Source: DASSUW01 sp963844405
GTDB lineage: Bacteria; Actinomycetota; Thermoleophilia; Solirubrobacterales; Solirubrobacteraceae
Direction: 5' to 3'
Length of the DNA stretch: 64,000 bases
NCBI GenBank assembly: GCA_963844405.1
Contig: CAWJNZ010000003.1
Coordinates: 248,001-312,000 of the forward strand
Positions 51,665 to 58,526 of the stretch are shown here, piece after piece. The position numbers and the translations under genes were made by a program. Numbering within the stretch: the first letter of the stretch is position 1; each line of letters begins with the position of its first letter. The notes below the pieces were generated by a model. That model ran no database searches. It was not told the DNA's origin and saw nothing but the letters and a program-made list of their open reading frames with translations.

Positions 51665-52387
51665 CTGTCCCTGATCCTGAGATACGCGGGCGCCACCGAT
51701 CCGGGTCCCGTGCGCCCCAACAACGAGGACGCGTACTGCGCCGCCCCGCGGCTGCTGGCCGTGGCCGACGGCGTCGGCGGGCACGCCGCCGGCGAGGTCG
51801 CGAGCGCGACGATCATCGACGCCCTCACGCCGCTCGGCGACTGCGAGCCCGGCTACGACCTCGTCGGCCGCCTGCACGAGGCGGTGGTGGCCGGCAACGC
51901 CGCGATCGCCGAGCGCGCGGCCGCCGACCCGAGGCTGCAGGGCATGAGCACCACGCTGACCGCGATCCTCTTCGGCGGCAGCCGCTACTGCCTGCTCAAC
52001 ATCGGCGACTCGCGGACCTACCTGCTGCGCGACGGCGAGCTCGAGCAGCTCACGCGCGACGACAGCTACGTGCAGCTGCTCGTCGACGAGGGCCACATCA
52101 CCAAGGAGGCGGCCGGCAGCCACCCGCAGCGCAACCTCGTGCTCCAGGCGCTGACCGGCGAGCAGGTGATGGAGCCGGCGATGACCGTCCACGAGGCGCG
52201 GGCCGGCGACCGCTTCATGCTGTGCTCGGACGGGCTGACGGACGTCGTCGACCACGGGACGCTGGCCGCCGCGCTGAGCGAGGGCGAGCCGCAGGAGAGC
52301 GTTCAGCGGCTGATCGAGCTGGCGCTCGCCGGCCGCACGCGCGACAACGTCACGGCGATCGTCGCCGACGTCATCGAGGGGGAGTAG
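51665..52387 (+). CDS. PP2C-family serine/threonine phosphatase (PrpC/Stp-like)
   Basis: About 240 residues. Metal-binding motifs are RPNNEDAY, VADGVGGHAAGEVAS, NIGDSRTYLLRDGELEQLTRD, LCSDGLTDVVDHGTL and TRDNVTAIVAD. Such phosphatases reverse Hanks-type kinases on cell-wall and cell-division proteins. The family's first strand (LRYAGATDPGPV) is encoded upstream of the first usual start (GTG 51710), but only CTG codons (51665, 51671) are available there, 9 nt after a TAGGCT box. A CTG start is proposed; starting at 51710 would remove that strand. Confidence 0.88.
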   Translation: MSLILRYAGATDPGPVRPNNEDAYCAAPRLLAVADGVGGHAAGEVASATIIDALTPLGDCEPGYDLVGRLHEAVVAGNAAIAERAAADPRLQGMSTTLTAILFGGSRYCLLNIGDSRTYLLRDGELEQLTRDDSYVQLLVDEGHITKEAAGSHPQRNLVLQALTGEQVMEPAMTVHEARAGDRFMLCSDGLTDVVDHGTLAAALSEGEPQESVQRLIELALAGRTRDNVTAIVADVIEGE

Positions 52388-52553
52388 CGGACTCGTCCTC
52401 GGCGGCGACCTCGGCCAGCCGGCCGCGCAGCTTCTCGCGCAGCTCCTCGGGGTCGTACTCCTCGTGCTGGCGCCGGTTGCGAGCGACGACGGCGCCGCCG
52501 GCGGCGACGCCGGCGAGCCCGGCCAGCCCCACGAGCTTCCAGGGGATCTTCAC
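52371..52553 (-). CDS. small membrane protein, function unknown
   Basis: 60 residues: one N-terminal transmembrane helix (KLVGLAGLAGVAAGGAVVA), a basic stop-transfer, then an acidic helix (EEYDPEELREKLRGRLAEV). No family is recognised, although similar short proteins are frequent in actinobacteria. The GTG is 8 nt from TAACCT on the minus strand, part of a symmetrical promoter shared with the YiiX-like gene. Its 3' end overlaps the PP2C gene by 17 nt. Confidence 0.65.
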   Translation of the reverse strand: MKIPWKLVGLAGLAGVAAGGAVVARNRRQHEEYDPEELREKLRGRLAEVAAEDESATPPR

Positions 52554-52560
52554 GGACGCG

Positions 52561-52567
52561 TAGGTTA
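52561..52567. promoter_or_regulatory. symmetrical bidirectional -10 box (52553 / 52574 genes)
   Basis: TAGGTTA gives TAGGTT on plus, 7 nt before GTG 52574, and TAACCT on minus, 8 nt before GTG 52553. Both transcripts would be leaderless from a 20-bp intergenic region. Confidence 0.55.
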
Positions 52568-52573
52568 CGCGCC

Positions 52574-53176
52574 GTGATCTCGCACGACGAGGCGGTCGGC
52601 ACCGCGGCGACCGGGGACATCTGGCTGTTCCGCGGCCGCTCGCTGGCCGACCGCGCCATCCAGACCGTGACCAACAGCCCGGTCAACCACGTCGGCATGG
52701 TGGTCGCGCTCGACGACCTGCCGCCGCTGCTCTGGCATGCCGAGCTCGGACGCTCGCTGCCCGACGTGTGGAGCGGCGAGCGCCAGCGCGGCGTGCAGCT
52801 GCACATCCTGCGCGACGCCGTCCGCACCTGGGACGATCGCTACGGCCAGCGCGCGTTCTTCCGCCAGCTCCAGGGCCCGCTCGAGCGCGAGCACGAGGAC
52901 CGCCTGATGGAGGTCATCGAGCGCTTCGACGGCCGCGCGTTCCCGACCACGCCGGGCCTCGCCCGCCAGTGGGCCACCGGCCGGATGCGCCGCCGCGAGA
53001 CCTCGCTGGAGACGATCTACTGCGCCGAGCTCGTCGCCACCACGTTCCAGCACATGGGCCTGCTGCCCAAGCGGCGGCCGGCGAGCTGGTACGACCCCGG
53101 CAAGTTCTGGAGCGGCGACCGCATCGACCTCGTGCCGCCGTTCTCGCTCGGCGGGGAGATCGCGGTGACGAGGTAG
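52574..53176 (+). CDS. YiiX/YebB-like permuted papain-fold hydrolase (NlpC/P60 superfamily)
   Basis: 200 residues. TGDIWLFRGRSLADRAIQTVTNSPVNHVGMVV supplies the N-terminal catalytic His, and ETIYCAELVATTFQHMGLL the Cys, the reversed order of the permuted NlpC/P60 clan. Relatives act on lipids or peptides. No signal peptide, so it is probably cytosolic. GTG 52574 is leaderless. Confidence 0.8.
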   Translation: MISHDEAVGTAATGDIWLFRGRSLADRAIQTVTNSPVNHVGMVVALDDLPPLLWHAELGRSLPDVWSGERQRGVQLHILRDAVRTWDDRYGQRAFFRQLQGPLEREHEDRLMEVIERFDGRAFPTTPGLARQWATGRMRRRETSLETIYCAELVATTFQHMGLLPKRRPASWYDPGKFWSGDRIDLVPPFSLGGEIAVTR

Positions 53177-53217
53177 CCGTACCGCGCGCGGCGCACCGAC
53201 CCCGTACGGTTCCCCTC

Positions 53218-53253
53218 GTGCGCACCACGCTCCTTCATCTGGACGCCCGCTGA
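53218..53253 (+). CDS. possible 11-residue leader peptide upstream of rsgA
   Basis: TACGGT (53205-53210) is followed by 7 nt and GTG, opening MRTTLLHLDAR and a stop. It is directly followed by a strong hairpin (53257-53286) and then the rsgA ribosome-binding site. The arrangement is that of a transcription attenuator; the peptide has no run of one amino acid, so any signal sensed is unclear. Confidence 0.4.
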   Translation: MRTTLLHLDAR

Positions 53254-53256
53254 GTC

Positions 53257-53286
53257 GGGCCTCGGCCGCCGAAGCGGCCGTGGCCC
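53257..53286 (+). promoter_or_regulatory. attenuator-like hairpin before rsgA
   Basis: GGGCC-TC-GGCCGC-CGAA-GCGGCC-GT-GGCCC: two stems separated by a small internal loop with a CGAA tetraloop, 4 nt after the leader-peptide stop and 37 nt before rsgA. Confidence 0.5.
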
Positions 53287-53322
53287 TTCCCGCGTCCCGT
53301 TGATCCCTGAAGGAGCCTTCCG

Positions 53323-54210
53323 TTGTCTTCACATCCCCTCGCGCGCCTCGGCTGGCGCGCGGAGCTGCAGAACCACGTCCCCGACGGTCTCGTGCCCGCC
53401 CGGGTCCTCGGCGTCGACCGCGGCAGCGTGGTCGTCGACGCCGGCGACCGCTCGTGGCGCGCGCCGCTGGCCGGGCGCCTGCGGACGATGCCGCAGGCCG
53501 GCGACTTCGTCGCCGCGCTGCCGGACGGCCCGGTGCGGGCCGTGCTGCCGCGGCGCGGCGTGATCGCGCGACGCGGCGACGGCGGCCGCGCCGAGGTGCT
53601 GGCCGCCAACGTCGACCTCGCGCTGCTCGCCACGTCGCTCAACCGCGACCTCAAGCCGCGCCGGCTGGCGCGCTTCCTCGCCATCACGGCGCGCGGCGAG
53701 GTCGAGCCGCTCGTGCTGCTGACCAAGGCCGACCTCGCCGACGACGCCGCCGCGGTCGCCGCCGGCGTGCAGGCGCAGCTCGACGGCACGCCCGTGCTGC
53801 CGGTCAGCGCGCTCGACGGCACGGGCATGGCCGAGCTGCGCGCGCAGCTCGAGCCGGGCCGCACGGCGGTCCTGCTCGGCACCTCCGGGGTCGGCAAGTC
53901 GACGCTGCTCAACGCCCTGCTGGGCGAGGAGCGGCAGGCGACCAAGCCGATCCGCGCGGGGGACGACCGCGGGCGCCACACGACGGTGCGGCGCGAGCTC
54001 GTCCCGCTCCCCGGCGGGGCGATGCTGATCGACACGCCGGGCCTGCGGCTGGTCGCGCCGCTCGAGGACGCCGACGAGGAGGTCCCGCTGCTCGACAAGG
54101 AGCAGCTCAAGCGCGAGCGGCGAGCACGCCAGCGCGAGTTCCACCGCGGGATCTACCGCGAGTCCCGCGCGCGCAAGCGCGACCGCGAGCGTCGCGACCG
54201 CCGGTTCTGA
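53323..54210 (+). CDS. rsgA: ribosome small-subunit-dependent GTPase RsgA, zinc knuckle missing
   Basis: 295 residues. An OB domain (VLGVDRGSVVVDAGDRSWRAPLAG) is followed by a circularly permuted GTPase: TKAD (G4) first, then VSALDGTGM (G5), GTSGVGKSTLLNALLG (G1, about residue 188), DRGRHTT (G2) and DTPGLR (G3). RsgA matures the 30S subunit. The usual C-terminal zinc-binding helical domain (C-x4-C-x-H-x5-C) is absent; instead there is a short Arg/Lys-rich tail (FHRGIYRESRARKRDRERR). TTG start 53323 with GAAGGAG upstream. Confidence 0.9.
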   Translation: MSSHPLARLGWRAELQNHVPDGLVPARVLGVDRGSVVVDAGDRSWRAPLAGRLRTMPQAGDFVAALPDGPVRAVLPRRGVIARRGDGGRAEVLAANVDLALLATSLNRDLKPRRLARFLAITARGEVEPLVLLTKADLADDAAAVAAGVQAQLDGTPVLPVSALDGTGMAELRAQLEPGRTAVLLGTSGVGKSTLLNALLGEERQATKPIRAGDDRGRHTTVRRELVPLPGGAMLIDTPGLRLVAPLEDADEEVPLLDKEQLKRERRARQREFHRGIYRESRARKRDRERRDRRF

Positions 54211-54264
54211 GGGCCCGTCCAAGAGCCCCGCCCGCGCCCGGGGCGGATCTTCTTGGACGGACCC
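54211..54264. terminator. long bidirectional terminator
   Basis: GGGCCCGTCCAAGA (54211-54224) pairs with TCTTGGACGGACCC (54251-54264) with one mismatch, and an inner GCCCCG/CGGGGC stem extends it. It lies between convergent rsgA and the methyltransferase gene. Confidence 0.8.
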
Positions 54265-55013
54265 TAGGCCGTCGCGACGATGACGAGGCGCGTGCTGGCC
54301 GTCAACGGGCCGCCTTCGAGATCGCCGAAGCAGCGGGCGCTCTCGAAGCCGGCCCGGGCCAGCATCGCGCGCAGCTCGGTGGCGGTGTAGCAGCGGAGCG
54401 ACCACGTGCGCGACTCGCGCTCGCCGCCGTCGATCAGCGTCTGGGTGCTCTGGGCGACGCCGGTCGCCGGGTCGAACGTGCGCTGCTCGAGCAGGAGCCG
54501 GCCCTCGCCGAGCAGCTGCCAGTCCTTGTCGAACCAGTGCGCGACCAGCCGGTCGCGGTGCATCGTCTCGATGACCAGCCGCCCGCCCGGGCGCAGCACG
54601 CGGTGGATCTCCGTCAGCGCCCGGGTGTCCTCCTCGTCGCCCAGATAGCCGAGCGAGCTGAAGAGGTTGAGCGCGGCGTCGAAGCTCGCGTCGGGGAACG
54701 GCAGCTCGCGGTAGTCGGCGTGGACGAACTGGGGGCGCCGGTCGCCCGCGGCGCGGCGCTGGGCCTCCTCCAGCAGCACCTGCGAGCGGTCGACGCCGGT
54801 CACGCGGTAGCCCGTCTCGGCGAGCGGGATCGAGTGGCGCCCGAACCCGCACGGCACGTCGAGCAGGTCACCGCCGTCCGGGCAGCCGGCGAGCCGCGCG
54901 GCCGACAGCGCCTGCGCCCTCGCCTCGGCGTCGCGCTCGTCCGCCGCGTAGGCGCGCAGGTAGAACTCGTTGAAGAGCGCGTCCCAGGTCTCGGGGCTGC
55001 TGGTGTCCGCCAC
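54264..55013 (-). CDS. class I SAM-dependent methyltransferase
   Basis: 249 residues. Rossmann methyltransferase motifs: LLDVPCGFGRHSIPLAETGYRVTGVDRSQVLLEEA (motif I), FVHADYRELPFPDASFDAALNLFSSLGYL and EIHRVLRPGGRLVIETMH. The substrate is unknown. GTG 55013 is chosen because the region before it is not conserved in character. It is the last gene of a three-gene minus-strand set, and the terminator overlaps its stop. Confidence 0.85.
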   Translation of the reverse strand: MADTSSPETWDALFNEFYLRAYAADERDAEARAQALSAARLAGCPDGGDLLDVPCGFGRHSIPLAETGYRVTGVDRSQVLLEEAQRRAAGDRRPQFVHADYRELPFPDASFDAALNLFSSLGYLGDEEDTRALTEIHRVLRPGGRLVIETMHRDRLVAHWFDKDWQLLGEGRLLLEQRTFDPATGVAQSTQTLIDGGERESRTWSLRCYTATELRAMLARAGFESARCFGDLEGGPLTASTRLVIVATA

Positions 55014-55021
55014 GGTCCGCG

Positions 55022-55324
55022 CTAGTGCCCTGAGCTGTCGTCGACGCTCGGCTCGACGCCGAGCTCGACGCTGGGCAGCGGGCGCTGCCCGTCCTGGAAG
55101 CCCTCGCCGCGCACCTCGCCGGAGACGGCGAGCCGCTCGAGCCGGGCCATCTCCTGCTCGCCGAGCCGGCGCGCCGGGTCGTCGGGCGGCAGCTGCGCGA
55201 TCAGCCGCCCGATGCGGTTGCGGATCTGGAGCGCGAAGTGCGGCGTCGAGCTGCCCATGAGCTGGCGCACGTCGTCGACCGTGATGGGACGGCGAAGGCG
55301 TTCGGGCTGCTCGGCTTGGGCCAT
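55022..55324 (-). CDS. conserved small protein, function unknown
   Basis: 100 residues: PITVDDVRQLMGSSTPHFALQIRNRIGRLIAQLPPDDPARRLGEQEMARLERLA is a likely helical domain followed by an acidic tail. No family is recognised. ATG lies 2 nt after the stop of the CWB2 lipoprotein and the gene ends 8 nt before the methyltransferase, so all three form one operon. Confidence 0.7.
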   Translation of the reverse strand: MAQAEQPERLRRPITVDDVRQLMGSSTPHFALQIRNRIGRLIAQLPPDDPARRLGEQEMARLERLAVSGEVRGEGFQDGQRPLPSVELGVEPSVDDSSGH

Positions 55325-55326
55325 GG

Positions 55327-56517
55327 TCAGTCGCCTTCGGTGTCGACGGGCTGGATCTCCAACAGGGCGTCGATGCGCGACTGCACGTCCGCCGAGATGG
55401 CGGCCTCGTCACCCATGAGCCAGCCGTGATTGTAAACGCCGCGCACCGGGTCCTCGTCGTAGCCCGGCTGGATGTCGAGCAGGTAGTCCTGGACCTCGAC
55501 CGGGAGCGTGGCGGCGTCGGTGACGAGGAGCAGCGGGCCGAACTGGCCGGAGCCGGCGAACGGCGCTCCGGCCACCGCGTCGAGCGTCCGCGAGACGTTC
55601 GCGAAGACGAGCCCGTGGCCGGGATCGACGACGTTCCAGCCGAAGCGGCCGCCGTCGGAGTAGCGGGCGAAGGCGATCGCGTTGGTCACCGGGTCGGGGC
55701 CGGAGACGCGCTTGGTCGGCCCGAGCCGCTCGAGCTCGCTGACGACGCTCTCGGCGATCGCGGCCTCGGGGCCGAGCACATAGATCCGGGCGCGCCGGTG
55801 GGACCGGATCGCCTCGCGGGTCTCGGGCGGGAGCGAGTCCTTCAGCGTCCACAGCACCGGGTGGCCGGACTTGGCCGCCCAGGCGGCGGCGGGCATCGCG
55901 AACTCCGGGCTGTCGGACGGGGCGACGAGCACGGCCTCGGCCGGATCGCCCGCCACGTCGGCCTGGAAGGCGTCGATCGCCTGGGCCAGCGCCGTCGCGC
56001 TCGAGCCCTCGATCGTCTTCACGCGCCGGTTCTCCGGCTCCGCCGCGTCGCCGATCCGGATCACCTGGACGTCGTCGGCCTCCTCGGCGCCGGACGGCGC
56101 CAGCTCCTCGAGCGCCTCCTCGCTGGCCGCGGGAAGCTCGCCCCCGTCCGAGAAGATGACCGGCGCCCGCAGGGGGCGCGCCATCAGCTGGGACGCGGAG
56201 ATCGCCGACCGCCAGTCGTCCTGCTCGACGATGACGACCGCGCGTGGGCTGCTCTCGTCGGTCCGGGCGGGATAGACGGCGCGGGCCGAGCCGGCCGCGC
56301 TGGCCACCGGATCGCCGCCCGCCACGCGCGTGGTGTTCTTGGTGGCGAAGACCGGGAAGCCGAGCGCGGGCGCATCCTCGGCCTGCTCCTCGTCGCCGCC
56401 CGCGCCCAGCACGGGCTGGGAATCCTGGCCGCCTCCGCCGCCGCTCGTGTCGTCCCCGCCACCTCCGCAGCCGGCGATCAGCGCGAGCAGGAGAACGGGC
56501 AGGAGGCGTCGAAACAC
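55327..56517 (-). CDS. lipoprotein with cell-wall-binding repeat 2 (CWB2)-like domains
   Basis: 396 residues. Lipobox LALIAGC (Cys about 17) and a Gly/Asp-rich linker precede three alternating alpha/beta modules such as AVVIVEQDDWRSAISASQLMARPLRAPVIFSDGGELP and IYVLGPEAAIAESVVSELERLGPTKRVSGPDPVTNAIAFA, the pattern of CWB2 domains that anchor proteins to wall polymers. GTG 56517 is 7 nt from TAGCGT on the minus strand (leaderless). Divergent from the riboswitch-controlled NlpC/P60 gene, so two wall-associated genes share this region. Confidence 0.82.
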   Translation of the reverse strand: MFRRLLPVLLLALIAGCGGGGDDTSGGGGGQDSQPVLGAGGDEEQAEDAPALGFPVFATKNTTRVAGGDPVASAAGSARAVYPARTDESSPRAVVIVEQDDWRSAISASQLMARPLRAPVIFSDGGELPAASEEALEELAPSGAEEADDVQVIRIGDAAEPENRRVKTIEGSSATALAQAIDAFQADVAGDPAEAVLVAPSDSPEFAMPAAAWAAKSGHPVLWTLKDSLPPETREAIRSHRRARIYVLGPEAAIAESVVSELERLGPTKRVSGPDPVTNAIAFARYSDGGRFGWNVVDPGHGLVFANVSRTLDAVAGAPFAGSGQFGPLLLVTDAATLPVEVQDYLLDIQPGYDEDPVRGVYNHGWLMGDEAAISADVQSRIDALLEIQPVDTEGD

Positions 56518-56616
56518 CGCGGTAACGCTAGCGATCCGGCCTTTTCACGCTACAGTGGCGCGCCGGCCGACCTAAGGGGGACCTCAAGGTCCCGCAAAGT
56601 GCGGTCGATGACCCAC

Positions 56617-56646
56617 TAGACATAAATCAGCGGCATGCAGTAACTT
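56617..56646 (+). promoter_or_regulatory. promoter of the NlpC/P60 riboswitch leader
   Basis: TAGACA (56617-56622), an 18-nt spacer and TAACTT (56641-56646). Transcription would begin near 56653, just before the riboswitch. Confidence 0.4.
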
Positions 56647-56655
56647 GCCGCGCCA

Positions 56656-56784
56656 AGCCGAACCTCAGGGCCGGAAGCCCTGGGGGCGGGGGAACCAAAA
56701 GCAGTTTGGGGCGAGTCACGACCAGAGCGTCGTGAGGCGCAGGCTCTTTCAGCGCCAGCCCGTCAGCTAACCCCGCAGGCCGAC
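56656..56784 (+). promoter_or_regulatory. c-di-AMP riboswitch (ydaO/yuaA) upstream of NlpC/P60
   Basis: Matches the ydaO consensus at its three invariant blocks: GGGGGCGGGGGAACC, TTTGGGGCGAGTC and CCGTCAGCTAACCCCGCAGGC. The first helix CAGGGC/GCCCTG is followed by a long internal arm. In other actinobacteria this riboswitch turns off wall-hydrolase genes when c-di-AMP binds. It ends about 20 nt before the start codon. Confidence 0.9.
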
Positions 56785-56802
56785 GAAAGAGGTTGTTCAG
56801 CT

Positions 56803-57382
56803 TTGTCTGCGTTGCGGGCGTTCGCCCTATCGATCTTCGTATTTCTCGTTGTGCCCGCCGCCGCTCAGGCGCAGTCCACCGGTGGGGCGGAATACGTTCC
56901 CCCGCCGCCGGAGAACATGGTCGCGCCGGGCGCCAAGGCGACGCTCCTGCCGGACGGCACCGCGGCCGCTCCCGCCGACGCCCCCGAGGCCGTCAAGCAG
57001 GCGATCTGGGCCGCGAACCGGCTGCAGGACAAGCCGTACAAGTACGGCGGCGGCCACGCGAAGATCGAGGACAACGGCTACGACTGCTCGGGCACCGTCT
57101 CCTACGCGCTGATCGCCGCCGGGCTGCTCGACCTCGCCGCTCCCGTCGGGCCCGTTCATGCGCTGGGGCGAGAAGGGCCGCGGCCAGTGGATCACCGTCT
57201 ACGCCCACGGCGGCCACGCCTACGCGGTGATCGCCGGCCTCCGGCTCGACACCAGCGCCTACGCCTCTCGCACCGCCAGCCTCCGCACGGTCGCCCGCTC
57301 GGCCTTCGAGCGCGGACCCCGCTGGCGCCCGACCTCGCGCCCGTCGCGCGGGTTCGTCGCTCGCCACCCTGCCGGCCTCTAG
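56803..57382 (+). CDS. secreted NlpC/P60 endopeptidase (one-base frameshift)
   Basis: Signal peptide (LRAFALSIFVFLVVPAAAQA, residues 4-23), a short linker and an NlpC/P60 domain: KYGGGHAKIEDNGYDCSGTVSYAL carries the catalytic Cys and GGHAYAVIAGLRLDTSA the His. Between them the reading frame changes at about 57132-57133, where one extra C turns the expected LLDSPLPSGPFMRWGEKG into an unrelated frame; the correct frame then continues to TAG 57380. Either a disrupted gene or a sequencing error. TTG start with AAAGAGG upstream. It would cleave peptide cross-links in peptidoglycan. Confidence 0.82.
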
Positions 57383-57394
57383 CGCCGATCCAGA

Positions 57395-57438
57395 CCGGCA
57401 ACGGCGCGGCCGGGGAGTCTCGGCCGCGCCACTGCCGG
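57395..57438 (+). terminator. terminator between NlpC/P60 and pspA
   Basis: GGCGCGGCCG/CGGCCGCGCC (10 bp, 8-nt loop) extended by an outer CCGGCA/TGCCGG stem. Confidence 0.75.
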
Positions 57439-57480
57439 ACGGTACGCTTGCTCCCTGGACCCCATCACCAGGAGGAAGCC

Positions 57481-58251
57481 GTGCCCGGCATGGGCGGACG
57501 CATGTCCACCGTCATCAAGGCGAAGATCAACAAGCTCCTCGACAAGGCGGAGGACCCCTCGGAGACGCTGGAGTACAGCTACCAGAAGCAGATGGAGCTC
57601 CTCCAGAACGTCAAGAAGGGCATCGCTGACGTCGTCACGTCGAAGAAGCGCCTCCAGCTCCAGCAGCAGAAGCTCGAGCAGCAGGTCGTCAAGCTCGACA
57701 CCCAGGCCCGCCAGGCGCTCGCGCAGGGCCGTGAGGATCTCGCGCGCACCGCTCTGGAGCGCAAGCAGTTCGCCCAGGGCGAGCTCCAGTCGCTCGACCA
57801 GCAGGTCGCCGAGCTCGAGTCCCAGCAGGCCTCGCTGATCGAGAAGGAGCAGAAGCTGCGCTCCAAGATCGACCAGTTCCGCACCAAGAAGGAGGTCATC
57901 AAGGCGCAGTACTCGGCCGCCGAGGCCTCCGTGAAGATCTCCGAGGCGGCCAGCGGGGTCGGCGAGGAGATGGCCGACGTCGGGATGGCCATGCAGCGGG
58001 CGCTCGACAAGACCGAGGACATGCGGGCGCGCGCCGGCGCGATGGAGGAGCTCGAGGCCGCCGGCGCGTTCGACGACAACCTGCAGCTCGGCTCCGGCAG
58101 CACGGACGACATCGACCGCGAGCTGCACGAGCTGACCTCGCAGAGCGCGGTGGACGACGACCTCGAGCGGCTGAAGGCCGAGCTCGGCGCGGGCTCGCCG
58201 CCACAGCAGTCGCTGGAGTCCGGCTCGCCCGAACGGGAGCGCGAGACGTGA
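57481..58251 (+). CDS. pspA: PspA/IM30 (ESCRT-III-like) envelope-stress protein
   Basis: 256 residues, almost entirely coiled coil (about 20-190): STVIKAKINKLLDKAEDPSETLEYSYQKQMELLQNVKKGIADVVTSKKRLQLQQ. It forms membrane-bound scaffolds that seal damaged cytoplasmic membranes. GTG start with AGGAGG 5 nt upstream and TACGCT at 57443-57448 as -10. The stop overlaps pspAA. Its other typical partners, pspAB and htpX, are encoded convergently just downstream. Confidence 0.93.
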   Translation: MPGMGGRMSTVIKAKINKLLDKAEDPSETLEYSYQKQMELLQNVKKGIADVVTSKKRLQLQQQKLEQQVVKLDTQARQALAQGREDLARTALERKQFAQGELQSLDQQVAELESQQASLIEKEQKLRSKIDQFRTKKEVIKAQYSAAEASVKISEAASGVGEEMADVGMAMQRALDKTEDMRARAGAMEELEAAGAFDDNLQLGSGSTDDIDRELHELTSQSAVDDDLERLKAELGAGSPPQQSLESGSPERERET

Positions 58252-58526
58252 TCGTCCGCATCGCCACCGAGAGCCAGTACCGGCTGCCCGACGACGCGGC
58301 GGAGGGGCTCAACGCGCTCGACAACGACGCCGTGGCGGCCGTCGAGGCCGGCGACGAGGATCGCTTCCACGAGGTCTTCGAGCAGATGCTCGAGCTCGTC
58401 CGCCACGACGGCACGCCGCTCGGCGAGGACGAGCTCGAGGAGTCCGACGTGATCCTGCCGCCGCCCGACCTGTCGTTCGTCGAGGCGGGCGCCGAGTTCA
58501 GCGGCGAAGGCTTGATTCCAGACTGA
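58248..58526 (+). CDS. PspA-associated protein PspAA
   Basis: 92 residues: MIVRIATESQYRLPDDAAEGLNALDNDAVAAVEAGDEDRFHEVFEQMLELVRHDGTPL is the PspAA domain, a small partner encoded next to pspA in many actinobacteria. GTG overlaps the pspA stop by 4 nt. Its last 29 nt overlap the 3' end of the convergent STAND ATPase gene. Confidence 0.88.
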   Translation: MIVRIATESQYRLPDDAAEGLNALDNDAVAAVEAGDEDRFHEVFEQMLELVRHDGTPLGEDELEESDVILPPPDLSFVEAGAEFSGEGLIPD

